From Desulforhopalus sp. (GTDB taxonomy: Bacteria > Desulfobacterota > Desulfobulbia > Desulfobulbales > Desulfocapsaceae), in NCBI GenBank assembly GCA_023231425.1, contig JALNVI010000085.1:1-9701 (forward strand): DNA of 9,701 nucleotides. Reading direction: 5' to 3'. Position numbers and translations under genes: made by a program. Within the stretch, counting starts at the first letter, position 1. Each line of letters begins with the position of its first letter. This document shows positions 1-6,933 of this stretch, in pieces. The notes beneath the pieces are model-generated. The model had not been told where the DNA came from. It saw nothing but the letters and a program-made list of their open reading frames with translations, and did no database searches.

Positions 1-1
1 G

Positions 2-427
2 CTGCCAATCAGTCGTCTTTTGCGGCAGTTCCAGGAAACACATCAGCACATGGCCTTTGTCGTCGATGAATACGGTACTGTCATCGGCTGTATAACACTG
101 GAAGATGTGCTGGAACGAATTGTTGGACCTGTTGAAGATGAATTCGACACAAGTCCGCTGCAGATCAAACCCGATGGCCCGGGAAAATTCATCATTCCCG
201 GCGGAACTGGAATTGATATCGTGAACCAGCGACTCAAGCTCCATCTCAGCAGTATGGAGGCTGAGACTCTGTCGGGACTGTTAACGGAAAAGACAGGCCA
301 GGTGCTGAGCGTTGGAGATCGGATTGAACTTGATGGGGGGACGACGGCTGAAGTGCTGGAAATTACGGGTTCCCGCGCCACAAGCATCCGTATGGAGTTG
401 TCACCGCACCCCCCTGTCGAAAACTGA
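2..427 (+). CDS. CorC/HlyC-family CBS-domain protein, C-terminal part
   Basis: The gene is cut by the left window edge; the reading frame is open from base 2 and stops with TGA at 425-427. The visible start of the fragment, with HMAFVVDEYGTVIGCITLED followed by VLERIVGPVEDEFD, is the end of the second CBS domain and the acidic linker typical of CorC/HlyC/CNNM-type proteins. The remaining ~90 residues match the CorC_HlyC (transporter-associated) domain, with the usual 'GG/IDxxNxxLxL' and 'TLSGLL...G..LSVGDRIE' pattern. Family members are linked to Mg2+/Co2+ efflux or haemolysin-like functions. Whether this one carries an N-terminal DUF21 membrane domain or is the soluble short CorC form cannot be seen here. 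The gene ends 39 bases from the convergent AsmA-like gene, and I see no clear terminator between them. Confidence 0.9.
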   Translation: MPISRLLRQFQETHQHMAFVVDEYGTVIGCITLEDVLERIVGPVEDEFDTSPLQIKPDGPGKFIIPGGTGIDIVNQRLKLHLSSMEAETLSGLLTEKTGQVLSVGDRIELDGGTTAEVLEITGSRATSIRMELSPHPPVEN

Positions 428-466
428 ATGGCTTTATGGAGCTGTCTCAACTGCTGAGAAATCGGC

Positions 467-3400
467 CTAACGTGCGCCTGTTTGAAAATTCGTAGAAAAA
501 CTGTCGTACCATTGACGCGGTTTCAGTATTTTCAACGTACGATCTTCGTCTTCAAGTTCGATTCCCACCCCCAGAATCCCGTATTTGGCATACATTCCAC
601 CTCGTATCTTTTTTTCACTCAGCTGCACATCGGCCAGCACCAGTAATTGTTCACCGGCAATGCGAACCTTTCTGAGAAGAATGGACTCTCCGTTCAGTAA
701 CACCGTGGTCTCGCCGGTCACGTTTTTAATCGTCAACAGATCGTTCACCCACTGTCTCTTCTGCTTTGCGAACAGATGCACAAGCAGGCCGCTGTCACTC
801 AGGTACAGGTTCAAGGCCGCATTCAAAAGCAGAGGACGCTTCCAGGTCATGCGACCATGTTTGATATCAAGCTGCCCCCACCAATCTTCGGCCTGTGTAC
901 CCTTTTTGCTGAGAAGAGAGCCGTTTTCTATTCTCAGCCTGGTGCCTGAAACATCAAAGATCATCTTCCCCAGATTTCCGTCAGCAAGACGGGTGTTGAT
1001 ACGAAGGTCACCCCTGATTGTCTGGTCTCTGACGTTAACTTCGACTCCGTCTGCCAGAATGTCGAGATTGCCGCTGCCTGAGGCTCCATTGAGGGAGAAC
1101 TCTCCGGTAACCTTACCTTTGCCGGAAACAATTGATATGCCTGTATTTTCTGGGAGATAACTGTTGTAGACAGTAATATCCGGAATTTCAGCAGCTCCCA
1201 ATCTGACCGATGTATCCAGATCCTGCAGCCCTTGAATCGAGTCGAAGTTTTTGGCCACTGAGGTTATCTGAAAATCGTTTCCGTTGATGTCTGCGACGGT
1301 TTCCCCGAGCCTGCGCAGTGAGAAAGACTTTATAACGCTCTCAAGTTTTGCCACAGATGCATCTGCCTTCCCTTCTATCCGCGCGGTGAGCATTCCCGAT
1401 CCGTTCGCCTCAAAATCGAGAAACCTGCTGCCCAGATTATCAGAGGCAATCAGTAACTTGCTGCCGGGAGACATCTGCCCGTCAAGAAGCCGCAGATCAG
1501 CGCTCAGCTGACCATTTCCCGAAAATTTCAATCCCTGGGAATTTTTGAGAAAGCTGTTAATGAAATCGATATTCGCCACTGATCCTTCAAGTCTGACGGC
1601 TCCACTCAACGGAGGCGGCGCATCCGGTTTCTCTGGCTGAAGAGAGTCTGGACCCATCTTCAATTTTGCCTCACCGATGGTAATACGTGTTTCTAAAGGT
1701 TTTGTTTCACCTGCGGCGGAAGCTGCCTGCATCAGGATGCGGGTTCCGGAAATATCCAGAGAACGGTTCTCCGGGTCGAGGTGTTTGATCAACAGGTCCA
1801 GTTCAAGTTTTCCGTTTACAGGTTGTTTGAGCAGCATACCAGTGACATTCTCTCCAGCCAGGTGAACATTGCCGGAAAAACGGCTGCCGTCAAAGGCAAT
1901 ATTACCGCTCGTCCGGGCAGACCCAGAACTCAGCTGGAACGGCGGATTTTCCGGCAGATATCCGTTGAGTATTTCGAGGTCGGGCACCAGCGCATCCTGC
2001 CACTTTGTTTCAAGTTTCACCAAATCATGCCGGGTGCGGACATCGACCGGCGGGCTGCTTGCAGTCAACTGCAAACCCTTGCCGCGCAGCAGCAGCCTGC
2101 CATCTTTCAGCTGATGCAATTTCATATTCCGCAGACCCATTTGCAAATGAATTTCCTCATCTTCAGCTGGCTGCTGAAGCTCAACTGAAACATGACCGGC
2201 ACCGCTTGCTATAAATCCTGAAAAACTGCTGTACAGTCTGTCGGACTGGACCTTCAGGAGACTTCCCGAAGCAAATCGCCCTTCATGCACACGCAGATCA
2301 ACATGGACAATGCCTTTGCCACCGAATTCCACCGCCGTTCGGTCAGAGAGAAAATCGCTGAGAAAATCGATATTGTCGGCCTTGCCTTCCAGCTGAAGAA
2401 CGCCACTGAACGGCGGACTCCCCTCAAAATTCTTGAGTTCATTCAACGGTACTGCAGATGTAAGCCTTCCCTCTATGATTTTCAGCTCCGTCCGGAAAGC
2501 TCTCTGACCCGTCTGACCTGCACTCTCCCGAACCTGGTGGGCCGTTTGCAGCTCAATACGTGTACCAGAGAGGTCAAGTTGGCGCTTGTTGATGTCGGCC
2601 TGTTTCAGATGCAGCTCAAGCCCGAGTCTGCCTGTTACTGATTTGTTCAGAACTTCGCCACTGACATCTTCTCCAGCCAGTTCAAACATGCCAGAAACAA
2701 CACGGTCGGCGTAGTCAAGGTACCCGTTCAGACGTGCGCGGCCAGCGCGCATCCTAAACGGCATTTCGCCCGGGAGGTAACCATTCAACACGGAGATATC
2801 CGGCATTACAGCCTCATCCCATTGCAGTCGTACCACAGGTTCCGCCAGCTTCTCACTGAAGTTGACAGGCGGGGCGGTGAGAAGCAGGTGAAAGGCCTCT
2901 CCCTGCAGGAAGAGCTGCTCTTGCGGTTTTGTATGCATAACGATATTTTTCAGTTCCACCTGCAGTTCTGTTCTGGCTTCACCAGACCTCGAGCTGACAT
3001 CCCCCTTCACCGTCCCTGCCCCGCGGATACTGTACCGGTCACCTGAACCGGAATCATTTTGCTCATCCAGTTCAACAGCCAGATCAGGTGAATCGATGGA
3101 AAGCTCACTGCCTTCTCTCAGCCGCCCCTTTTCGATCAGGAGATTTGCGTTGAGCGAGCCCCTTCCTTTAAGCTGCAACCATCCACTGTCACTGAAATAA
3201 CGGTTGAGGATACCAAATGAGGAGAGGTCACCGTTCAAGCCAATGCGGCCGGAGACAAACCCGGCGGTTGCCGGGCCGTCCGGTTCTCCCGGCACAAAAC
3301 GATCAAGCCGTAATTCGATATCACTGTCCAAAGAGGTCCCGATAGACTGCAAGCCGGACATGAGGATGCCGGACTCCATCTGCAGCGCTCCTCTCTCTAA

Positions 3401-4015
3401 AGCCAGCGCGCCATCGCTACCAAATGTCAACTGGTTGAGTTGCAGCCCTCCACGTCCTGTAAAGGTATAGGTATCAATGTTGATCTGATTAATATCTGCA
3501 ATGTCGGCTTGCCCTATTGTAAAAGCCCAGCCGGGCCCGGTTTCGTTTTGTTCAATGGAAGGCGGAATGTTGATCGTCTCAAGAGGTTTCAGAGGGGCAA
3601 GCCGGGCCGCCGGAGCAGCAGAATTTCGGCTTGCAGTCGCACCCGGGCTCCCGGTAATCTTTGAGTTCACAGTTACCGTAAGACCTGAGATGGTTGAACT
3701 CTGCAGGTGTATCGTTCGGGAAAACAGTCTCCATGGCACCAGGTCGAGTTCACCTCTGGATATCAAAACCGACCACTGCCGTTGCGGATTCCGTCCCTCC
3801 ATCTGCAGATTATTAACATGCAGATGCCCCGGCAGAAACGTCCACCCCGAGGACCATGCTATTTTAAAATTATCAGGATTACTGCTCAGCTTCTGTTGTA
3901 TAAACGTCACGTTCAAAAACAGGTTTGCTGCCACCAGGTACACGAGTCCAGGCATACCTGCCAGAACAATGAGCTTTATCAACCAGTTACCCTTTGAGGG
4001 CGGAGTGCGATCCAT
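467..4015 (-). CDS. Large membrane-anchored AsmA/TamB-like repeat protein
   Basis: This encodes 1182 residues. The ATG at 4015 is preceded by AGGAGG (complement of 4025-4030) with a 9-nt spacer, so the start is well supported. Residues 11-34 form one hydrophobic N-terminal anchor; the rest is hydrophilic and beta-rich, with alternating polar/apolar strands, as in AsmA, YdbH, YhdP and TamB proteins that span the periplasm as lipid-transfer bridges. Three internal repeats are visible: NGYLP/NGYLP/NSYLP at residues 411, 684 and 951, each followed ~72 residues later by SGTRI/SGTRI/SGTRL (483, 756, 1023). A second motif, 'GxxxxIDFxxxFL' (about 544 and 811), has a weaker counterpart near 262-274. 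The unit is ~270 residues. The extreme C-terminus (1140-1182) is less repetitive. Family placement rests on architecture and motif feel, not on a search; an envelope role is inferred. Confidence 0.72.
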   Translation of the reverse strand: MDRTPPSKGNWLIKLIVLAGMPGLVYLVAANLFLNVTFIQQKLSSNPDNFKIAWSSGWTFLPGHLHVNNLQMEGRNPQRQWSVLISRGELDLVPWRLFSRTIHLQSSTISGLTVTVNSKITGSPGATASRNSAAPAARLAPLKPLETINIPPSIEQNETGPGWAFTIGQADIADINQINIDTYTFTGRGGLQLNQLTFGSDGALALERGALQMESGILMSGLQSIGTSLDSDIELRLDRFVPGEPDGPATAGFVSGRIGLNGDLSSFGILNRYFSDSGWLQLKGRGSLNANLLIEKGRLREGSELSIDSPDLAVELDEQNDSGSGDRYSIRGAGTVKGDVSSRSGEARTELQVELKNIVMHTKPQEQLFLQGEAFHLLLTAPPVNFSEKLAEPVVRLQWDEAVMPDISVLNGYLPGEMPFRMRAGRARLNGYLDYADRVVSGMFELAGEDVSGEVLNKSVTGRLGLELHLKQADINKRQLDLSGTRIELQTAHQVRESAGQTGQRAFRTELKIIEGRLTSAVPLNELKNFEGSPPFSGVLQLEGKADNIDFLSDFLSDRTAVEFGGKGIVHVDLRVHEGRFASGSLLKVQSDRLYSSFSGFIASGAGHVSVELQQPAEDEEIHLQMGLRNMKLHQLKDGRLLLRGKGLQLTASSPPVDVRTRHDLVKLETKWQDALVPDLEILNGYLPENPPFQLSSGSARTSGNIAFDGSRFSGNVHLAGENVTGMLLKQPVNGKLELDLLIKHLDPENRSLDISGTRILMQAASAAGETKPLETRITIGEAKLKMGPDSLQPEKPDAPPPLSGAVRLEGSVANIDFINSFLKNSQGLKFSGNGQLSADLRLLDGQMSPGSKLLIASDNLGSRFLDFEANGSGMLTARIEGKADASVAKLESVIKSFSLRRLGETVADINGNDFQITSVAKNFDSIQGLQDLDTSVRLGAAEIPDITVYNSYLPENTGISIVSGKGKVTGEFSLNGASGSGNLDILADGVEVNVRDQTIRGDLRINTRLADGNLGKMIFDVSGTRLRIENGSLLSKKGTQAEDWWGQLDIKHGRMTWKRPLLLNAALNLYLSDSGLLVHLFAKQKRQWVNDLLTIKNVTGETTVLLNGESILLRKVRIAGEQLLVLADVQLSEKKIRGGMYAKYGILGVGIELEDEDRTLKILKPRQWYDSFSTNFQTGAR

Positions 4016-4175
4016 CAGTAAATTCCTCCTCAGTTCTATGGGGGAGTGTTTTTTACCCCTGGTTTGGTAGGGAACGTTCAGATATAATTACCACTCAAAC
4101 ACCATCAGCCTTTTTTAATATCTTTTAGAGGTTGCAAACAGTCTGCATTTATGGGTTCCTTAAATATAATAGACA

Positions 4176-4880
4176 TCATGCTTTTTGATAAAGATGGGGC
4201 TGGTCGTGAAAATCATCAAATGAGAGAAACGATTCCCTCATGTTCCGTGTGCCATTATGTTCCACTTCGTGGCCGAGGATCAGCTCAAAAAAGATGTTGT
4301 CAGCGGTGCAGCCGCCTTTCTCCTCACCGATATATAAAAGATGCTGGCCAGGACGCAGGGCCTGCCAGATGCGGGAGGCCAGGTCATCTTCCTGGGGCCA
4401 GGCGAGGATAAACAGATCGACTTCAGGATGAAGCCGCAGATACTCCAGGGAATCCATTTGCTGGACAATATCAAGATAGCGGCTCTGCGGAAAATCAGGC
4501 CAGGTTTTGTTATCAATGGAGGTTAGCATCCTGATGCCGTATTTGCCGAGCCAGTGCCCGAGCCAGCCGACACCTGCCCCGAGTTCAACAATGCGTGTAA
4601 AATCGGCACAAAGCAATTGCAGTGATCTTACGAATTCATCGGTGAGAAGCACAAAGGACTCGCCGACGTAAGATTCCCGAACCTGGATGGTCAGCAGGTG
4701 TTTTTCTCGGTCGAATTCCCCGGCTTCGACCCACAGGCGGTCAGTATAGATAGAGCTCCTGATCTGGGCGTTTGTCGGCAGTCGCAGACTGTTTTGTGAA
4801 AAGGTTCGGCGCAAAAGAGAATGATTTCGCTCACATGAACGTTCAGGAACTGCTGTTTTTTTCGCTGACAATAATTGCAT
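4176..4880 (-). CDS. SAM-dependent methyltransferase-like protein
   Basis: This encodes 234 residues if started at the ATG at 4880, which has AGGGG (complement of 4886-4890) five bases upstream. The open frame extends to a TTG at 4943, but those codons would run through a strong hairpin (4897-4939), so I prefer 4880. A Rossmann-type class I methyltransferase core is suggested by VELGAGVGWLG (residues 98-108, motif I, the SAM-binding glycine loop), SIDN at 121-124 (acidic end of strand 2) and VDLFILAWP at 154-162 (motif IV position). A further segment, YIGEEKGGCTADN (183-195), looks conserved. The ~75 residues before motif I match nothing I recognise. The substrate is unknown. It lies upstream of the AsmA-like gene on the same strand with a 160-base gap, so co-transcription is possible but not shown. 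Confidence 0.65.
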   Translation of the reverse strand: MQLLSAKKTAVPERSCERNHSLLRRTFSQNSLRLPTNAQIRSSIYTDRLWVEAGEFDREKHLLTIQVRESYVGESFVLLTDEFVRSLQLLCADFTRIVELGAGVGWLGHWLGKYGIRMLTSIDNKTWPDFPQSRYLDIVQQMDSLEYLRLHPEVDLFILAWPQEDDLASRIWQALRPGQHLLYIGEEKGGCTADNIFFELILGHEVEHNGTRNMRESFLSFDDFHDQPHLYQKA

Positions 4881-4885
4881 ATATT

Positions 4886-4890
4886 CCCCT
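4886..4890 (-). promoter_or_regulatory. Ribosome site choosing the 4880 start
   Basis: Read on the minus strand, AGGGG sits five bases before the ATG at 4880. The alternative TTG at 4943 has only AGGGAG about 14 bases upstream. Together with the hairpin in between, this favours the shorter protein. Confidence 0.5.
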
Positions 4891-4896
4891 GAGCAA

Positions 4897-4939
4897 CAGA
4901 GTTCGATCGGTCTTTCCCTGTGGGAAAAATCGAACTCTG
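4897..4939. repeat. Leader hairpin with 11-bp perfect arms between divergent genes
   Basis: CAGAGTTCGAT (4897-4907) is exactly complementary in reverse to ATCGAACTCTG (4929-4939). Inside, TTTCCC (4913-4918) pairs with GGGAAA (4922-4927) around a three-base loop; five unpaired bases on the left face one on the right. Neither strand has a T-run after the stem, so it does not look like a rho-independent terminator. It lies 16 bases upstream of the methyltransferase-like ATG and 44 bases upstream of the YheU ATG. It could be an RNA leader structure or an operator for either gene. Confidence 0.7.
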
Positions 4940-4983
4940 CCAACTCTGCTGTTTGTTCTCCCTAACCTTCTCTATTATAAAAA

Positions 4984-5229
4984 ATGAACGCTGTTAAAAT
5001 TCCATATAATCAATTGAGCCAGGAAATATTGAAGGCTGTTGTTGAAGAATTTATAACCCGTAATGGTACGGATTATGGCGCAGACGAAATGTCACTTGAG
5101 ACGAAAATTGCCCAGGTGTTGCTGCAACTTAAAGCTAAAGATGCCTTTATTGTCTTTGATCATGAGTCCGAAACCACGACCATCCTCAAAAAGAATGATA
5201 AAAATTTAAAATATATTGAGGATAGTTGA
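4984..5229 (+). CDS. yheU: UPF0270 / YheU-family protein
   Basis: This is an 81-residue protein, close to the family length of roughly 70-90. The family signature is clear: IPYNQLSQEILKAVVEEF at residues 6-23, then RNGTDYG at 26-32, SLETKIAQVLLQL at 37-49, and a final strand DAFIVFDHESETTTI at 53-67. UPF0270 proteins are small cytoplasmic proteins of unknown function, best known from gammaproteobacteria. The ATG at 4984 fits the usual very short lead before 'IP', but has no obvious Shine-Dalgarno; the preceding bases are TATTATAAAAA. It is divergent from the methyltransferase-like gene, with 103 bases between the two starts. The C-terminal tail (68-81, lysine/asparagine-rich) exceeds the conserved core. 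Confidence 0.85.
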   Translation: MNAVKIPYNQLSQEILKAVVEEFITRNGTDYGADEMSLETKIAQVLLQLKAKDAFIVFDHESETTTILKKNDKNLKYIEDS

Positions 5230-5555
5230 TCTATACAGGAAACAGAGCACAATAAACACCAGGGAACCTTGAATAACCAGTCTTTCACCCCTCTTCTTCG
5301 TTACAGTAAAAAATTTATCCTCCGACAAAGCGAGGAACGAGACGTCGAGATATCAAGCATATACCTGCGGTAAATTTCTTCCTGTGCCTCGAATATGAAC
5401 GAAAGACAAGATTATTCAAGGTTCCCTCCAGCAATGAAGCAACGACAAAAATCGATGCCGATTTTGTTACGATTCAACCTGCAAACAGTTCCGGTCAGCA
5501 ACTGCACTTTTCTTGCGGTGGCTGAGGAAAACGTCAACCAGCAAAGGAGAATGTC
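5230..5555. other. Gene-free stretch holding inverted repeats
   Basis: No convincing coding frame is present. The stretch holds the 167-nt inverted-repeat element at 5261-5427 and a small AT-rich hairpin (AAAATCG 5448-5454 / CGATTTT 5459-5465, four-base loop). It ends with the ribosome site of the following gene. The small hairpin lacks the GC-rich stem and long T-run of a terminator. Confidence 0.6.
5261..5427. repeat. 167-nt imperfect inverted repeat with perfect 16-bp ends
   Basis: AGGGAACCTTGAATAA (5261-5276) is the exact reverse complement of TTATTCAAGGTTCCCT (5412-5427). After three bases on the left and four on the right, a second perfect pair follows: GTCTTTC (5280-5286) with GAAAGAC (5401-5407). 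Further in, ACAG (5303-5306) can pair with CTGT (5382-5385), and AAATTTA (5311-5317) with TAAATTT (5371-5377). A separate small stem, TCCTC (5318-5322)/GAGGA (5332-5336), lies near the centre. The layout suits a MITE-like non-autonomous element or a long structured RNA. I see no clear target-site duplication beyond an ambiguous CC on each side. Confidence 0.75.
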
Positions 5556-5777
5556 ATGGCACATGAAGTCACGATGGATATTTCCACCAGGTTCGTCCTC
5601 CACAAGGACGTGACGATCGAAGTCAAAAAGGATGGGCACAAGCTGGGAACTGTCCTTATCAGCAAGGGCAACATTGAGTGGGTTCCCACAGGCAATTCGG
5701 TAAACAAAAAACGCCTTTCCTGGACCAAATTTGCCAAACTGATGGAGGCCGAGGGCAAGGACATTCGGATCGAATAG
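5556..5777 (+). CDS. Small conserved-looking protein of unknown function
   Basis: This is a 73-residue protein starting at ATG 5556, with AAGGAGA (5544-5550) five bases upstream, one of the best ribosome sites in the window. Residues 6-41 look like short beta strands (STRFVLHKDVTIEVKKDG, then LGTVLISKGNIEWVP). Residues 50-66 (KKRLSWTKFAKLMEAEG) look like one amphipathic helix. There is no signal peptide, membrane segment or cysteine, so it is probably cytoplasmic. The compact, well-formed sequence and the GNSVNKKRLSW segment give the impression of a conserved hypothetical family, but I cannot name it. The gene stands alone, 128 bases after the large inverted repeat. Confidence 0.75.
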   Translation: MAHEVTMDISTRFVLHKDVTIEVKKDGHKLGTVLISKGNIEWVPTGNSVNKKRLSWTKFAKLMEAEGKDIRIE

Positions 5778-5788
5778 TTACCCAATTT

Positions 5789-5813
5789 GTGTCTGCCGAG
5801 AGCGCACAGACAC
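5789..5813 (+). repeat. Small hairpin after the 73-aa gene
   Basis: GTGTCTG (5789-5795) pairs with CAGACAC (5807-5813) around an 11-base loop, 12 bases past the stop codon. No T-run follows, so it is at best a weak or factor-dependent 3' structure. The rest of 5814-5929 shows nothing recognisable. Confidence 0.4.
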
Positions 5814-5946
5814 TACATACGGGGACTCTCCTGGCACATCACCCATACGCCCCTTCTGGTTGTAGAGACTGACGGCATTGGGACGAATATGACTCGAAAA
5901 TGACTTTTTCTACAGACTCGTCAGGAACTAAGGAGAAACATGATCG

Positions 5947-6051
5947 ATGAAACAGAACGTCACTAATCAGCCGACGCAAAAAGCCGCGCGGCTGATTAGT
6001 GATGTTCTTGCCGACTGCGTCAGCACCGCGATTATGCATCAAAACAATTAG
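5947..6051 (+). CDS. Possible 34-aa small ORF running through a hairpin
   Basis: ATG 5947 to TAG 6049-6051 encodes MKQNVTNQPTQKAARLIS followed by DVLADCVSTAIMHQNN. A good Shine-Dalgarno, AAGGAG (5930-5935), lies 11 bases upstream, but it sits even better (4 bases) before another ATG at 5940, which would give only eight codons ending in the left hairpin arm. The C-terminal half could form an amphipathic helix. Most of the codons lie in the 19-bp-arm hairpin at 5955-6007, so the apparent coding potential may be accidental. It could also be a remnant of a longer gene. I recognise no family. Confidence 0.3.
   Translation: MKQNVTNQPTQKAARLISDVLADCVSTAIMHQNN
5955..6007. repeat. Strong hairpin with 19-bp arms and a bulged A
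   Basis: GAACGTCACTAATCAGCCG (5955-5973) pairs with CGGCTGATTAGTGATGTTC (5989-6007); the only non-Watson-Crick position is one G-T pair. Past an unpaired A (5974), CGC (5975-5977) can pair with GCG (5986-5988), giving a 22-bp stem with one extrahelical A. The inner part, GCCG-A-CGC...GCG-CGGC, resembles the inner arm of some integron attC sites as I remember them, but the outer RYYYAAC/GTTRRRY boxes are absent. A REP-type palindrome is the other option, given the transposase remnant ~300 bases downstream. Confidence 0.75.
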
Positions 6052-6069
6052 CCCAATTATAAAATTGGG
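6052..6069. repeat. CCCAATT/AATTGGG hairpin before the zinc-ribbon gene
   Basis: CCCAATT (6052-6058) and AATTGGG (6063-6069) form a perfect 7-bp stem with a four-base loop. It starts directly after the small-ORF stop and ends one base before the AAGGAG ribosome site of the next gene. The position suits an operator or an mRNA structure affecting access to that site. Confidence 0.55.
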
Positions 6070-6070
6070 G

Positions 6071-6076
6071 AAGGAG
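6071..6076 (+). promoter_or_regulatory. Ribosome site choosing the GTG start at 6083
   Basis: AAGGAG lies six bases before GTG 6083. The open frame extends further left (to 5999), but those codons cross the hairpins, so this site decides the start. Confidence 0.7.
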
Positions 6077-6082
6077 CCTTCA

Positions 6083-6277
6083 GTGAATTATAAGATTATT
6101 AAGGTCCAAATGGAGAATGAATTTAAAATCTGTCCATCTTGTGGATATGAGGATGGATTTCATACTATGTTAAAAAAAGAAGGCCATGTTATGAGGTGGT
6201 TATTTATTTGTCCTTCCTGTCAAAATATTTTCGATATAGGTCAGACTTTAAAAGAGAACAATGAGATCAGGTCTTGA
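6083..6277 (+). CDS. Small zinc-ribbon protein
   Basis: This is a 64-residue protein starting at GTG 6083. Two CPSC knuckles, at residues 17-20 and 43-46, are 22 residues apart and predict one four-cysteine zinc ribbon. Between them lie GYEDGFHTMLKKEGHVMRWL and FI, and after them QNIFDIGQTL, so the second knuckle sits in a WLFICPSC strand typical of a beta hairpin. The function is unknown; such isolated ribbons often bind nucleic acid or protein partners, but nothing here specifies which. It is the first clearly AT-rich gene, marking the base-composition change. It ends 31 bases before the transposase remnant. Confidence 0.75.
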   Translation: MNYKIIKVQMENEFKICPSCGYEDGFHTMLKKEGHVMRWLFICPSCQNIFDIGQTLKENNEIRS

Positions 6278-6308
6278 AAAATAATTTCATGTGATTTAAA
6301 AACAACCT

Positions 6309-6650
6309 ATGCTAAAACCACTCAGAATATAATATCCAGGGGCGATATGCCATCCCACCTCTCAAGGAAACGCCAGGGAAAGAATTTTTCTGGAGAATGC
6401 AGATCGACGCATCTTTTTGGATGTTTTCGGAGCCGTAGTGGAAAAATAAAAATGGCTGTGTCACTCGTATTGCCTGAGGGACAACCATTATCACGCCCTG
6501 ATCCAAACCTCATTCTTGGAATGCGGCAGTTGAACGGCGTATACACGCAGATCTTCAACCGCAGACATTCTCGCGTGGGGCACGTTTTTCAAGACCTGAC
6601 CCTGTCGTTTACTGATACGGAGCATTATCTCCATAAAAATTATATCAAAA
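6309..6650 (+). pseudogene. Decayed REP-associated tyrosine transposase (RAYT, Y1_Tnp)
   Basis: Read from ATG 6309, the frame gives MLKPLRI, stop (TAA 6330-6332), then YPGAICHPTSQGNARERIF, which closely matches the usual RAYT start (PLRIxYPGAxYHVTSRGN). It continues through an acidic 'LENADRRIFLDVFGAVVEK' segment, a second stop (TAA 6447-6449), and KWLCHSYCLRDNHYHALIQ. The latter contains the His-x-His (HUH) metal motif, encoded at 6486-6494. Around 6505-6511 the similarity moves to another frame, which gives GMRQLNGVYTQIFNRRHS and VGHVFQ, the part carrying the conserved tyrosine. A degraded tail (SFTDTEHYLHKNYI) fades near 6650. Two stops and a frameshift rule out a functional enzyme. RAYTs are single-copy enzymes associated with REP palindromes. 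The DUF1653 gene begins five bases later. Confidence 0.85.
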
Positions 6651-6654
6651 AAGT

Positions 6655-6873
6655 ATGTCAGAGATTAAACCTGGTATTTACAAACATTATAAAAACAAGA
6701 AATATAAAGTTATTTGCCAGGCGACACACTCAGAAACAAGAGAAGAGGTTGTTGTCTACCAATGTTTATATGGTGACTACAGCATGTGGGTGCGGCCGAA
6801 AGAGATGTTTACTGAAGTAATTGAAGTTGAGGGGAGAAAAATTCCAAGGTTTGAGTTTATCTCTGAAATTTGA
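6655..6873 (+). CDS. DUF1653-domain protein
   Basis: This is a 72-residue protein almost entirely made of the DUF1653 domain: KPGIYKHYKNKKYKV (5-19), ATHSETREEVVVYQ (23-36), LYGD (38-41), WVRPKEMFTE (45-54) and PRFEFI (64-69). All the usual conserved blocks are present at normal size, so it appears intact. The domain is small, beta-rich and of unknown function, usually encoded alone. The ATG at 6655 has only A-rich sequence before it and no clear Shine-Dalgarno. It directly follows the decayed transposase, so its original upstream region may have been replaced. The VF530 gene starts 61 bases after its stop. Confidence 0.88.
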   Translation: MSEIKPGIYKHYKNKKYKVICQATHSETREEVVVYQCLYGDYSMWVRPKEMFTEVIEVEGRKIPRFEFISEI

Positions 6874-6933
6874 ATCTTTTTATTATATTAACTTCACTTG
6901 AAGTACAATCCATACCATTTAAAGTACGAGACT

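Noticed and set aside
4043..4059. GGGG...CCCC with T-run before the AsmA-like gene
   Set aside because: The T-run lies in the loop, not after the stem, and the stem is only about four pairs, so it is not a terminator.
4953..4981. TTGTTC - 17 bases - TATAAA, a promoter-like pair before YheU
   Set aside because: Transcription would begin inside the gene, after the ATG that best fits the family, so it is probably not its promoter.
5395..5613. 72-codon frame overlapping the inverted repeat and the 73-aa gene
   Set aside because: No recognisable composition or ribosome site, and it starts inside the repeat arm; the 5556 gene in another frame has the good ribosome site.
6001..6020. Similarity of TTCTTGCCGACTGC (6003 region) to TTCTTACCGACTGC (9656 region)
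   Set aside because: A 14-base match with one mismatch is expected by chance in a window this size, and the flanks do not align well.
6347..6820. 157-codon open frame across the transposase remnant and DUF1653
   Set aside because: Only its middle part resembles the transposase; the first part is the wrong frame of the remnant and the last part is the wrong frame of DUF1653.
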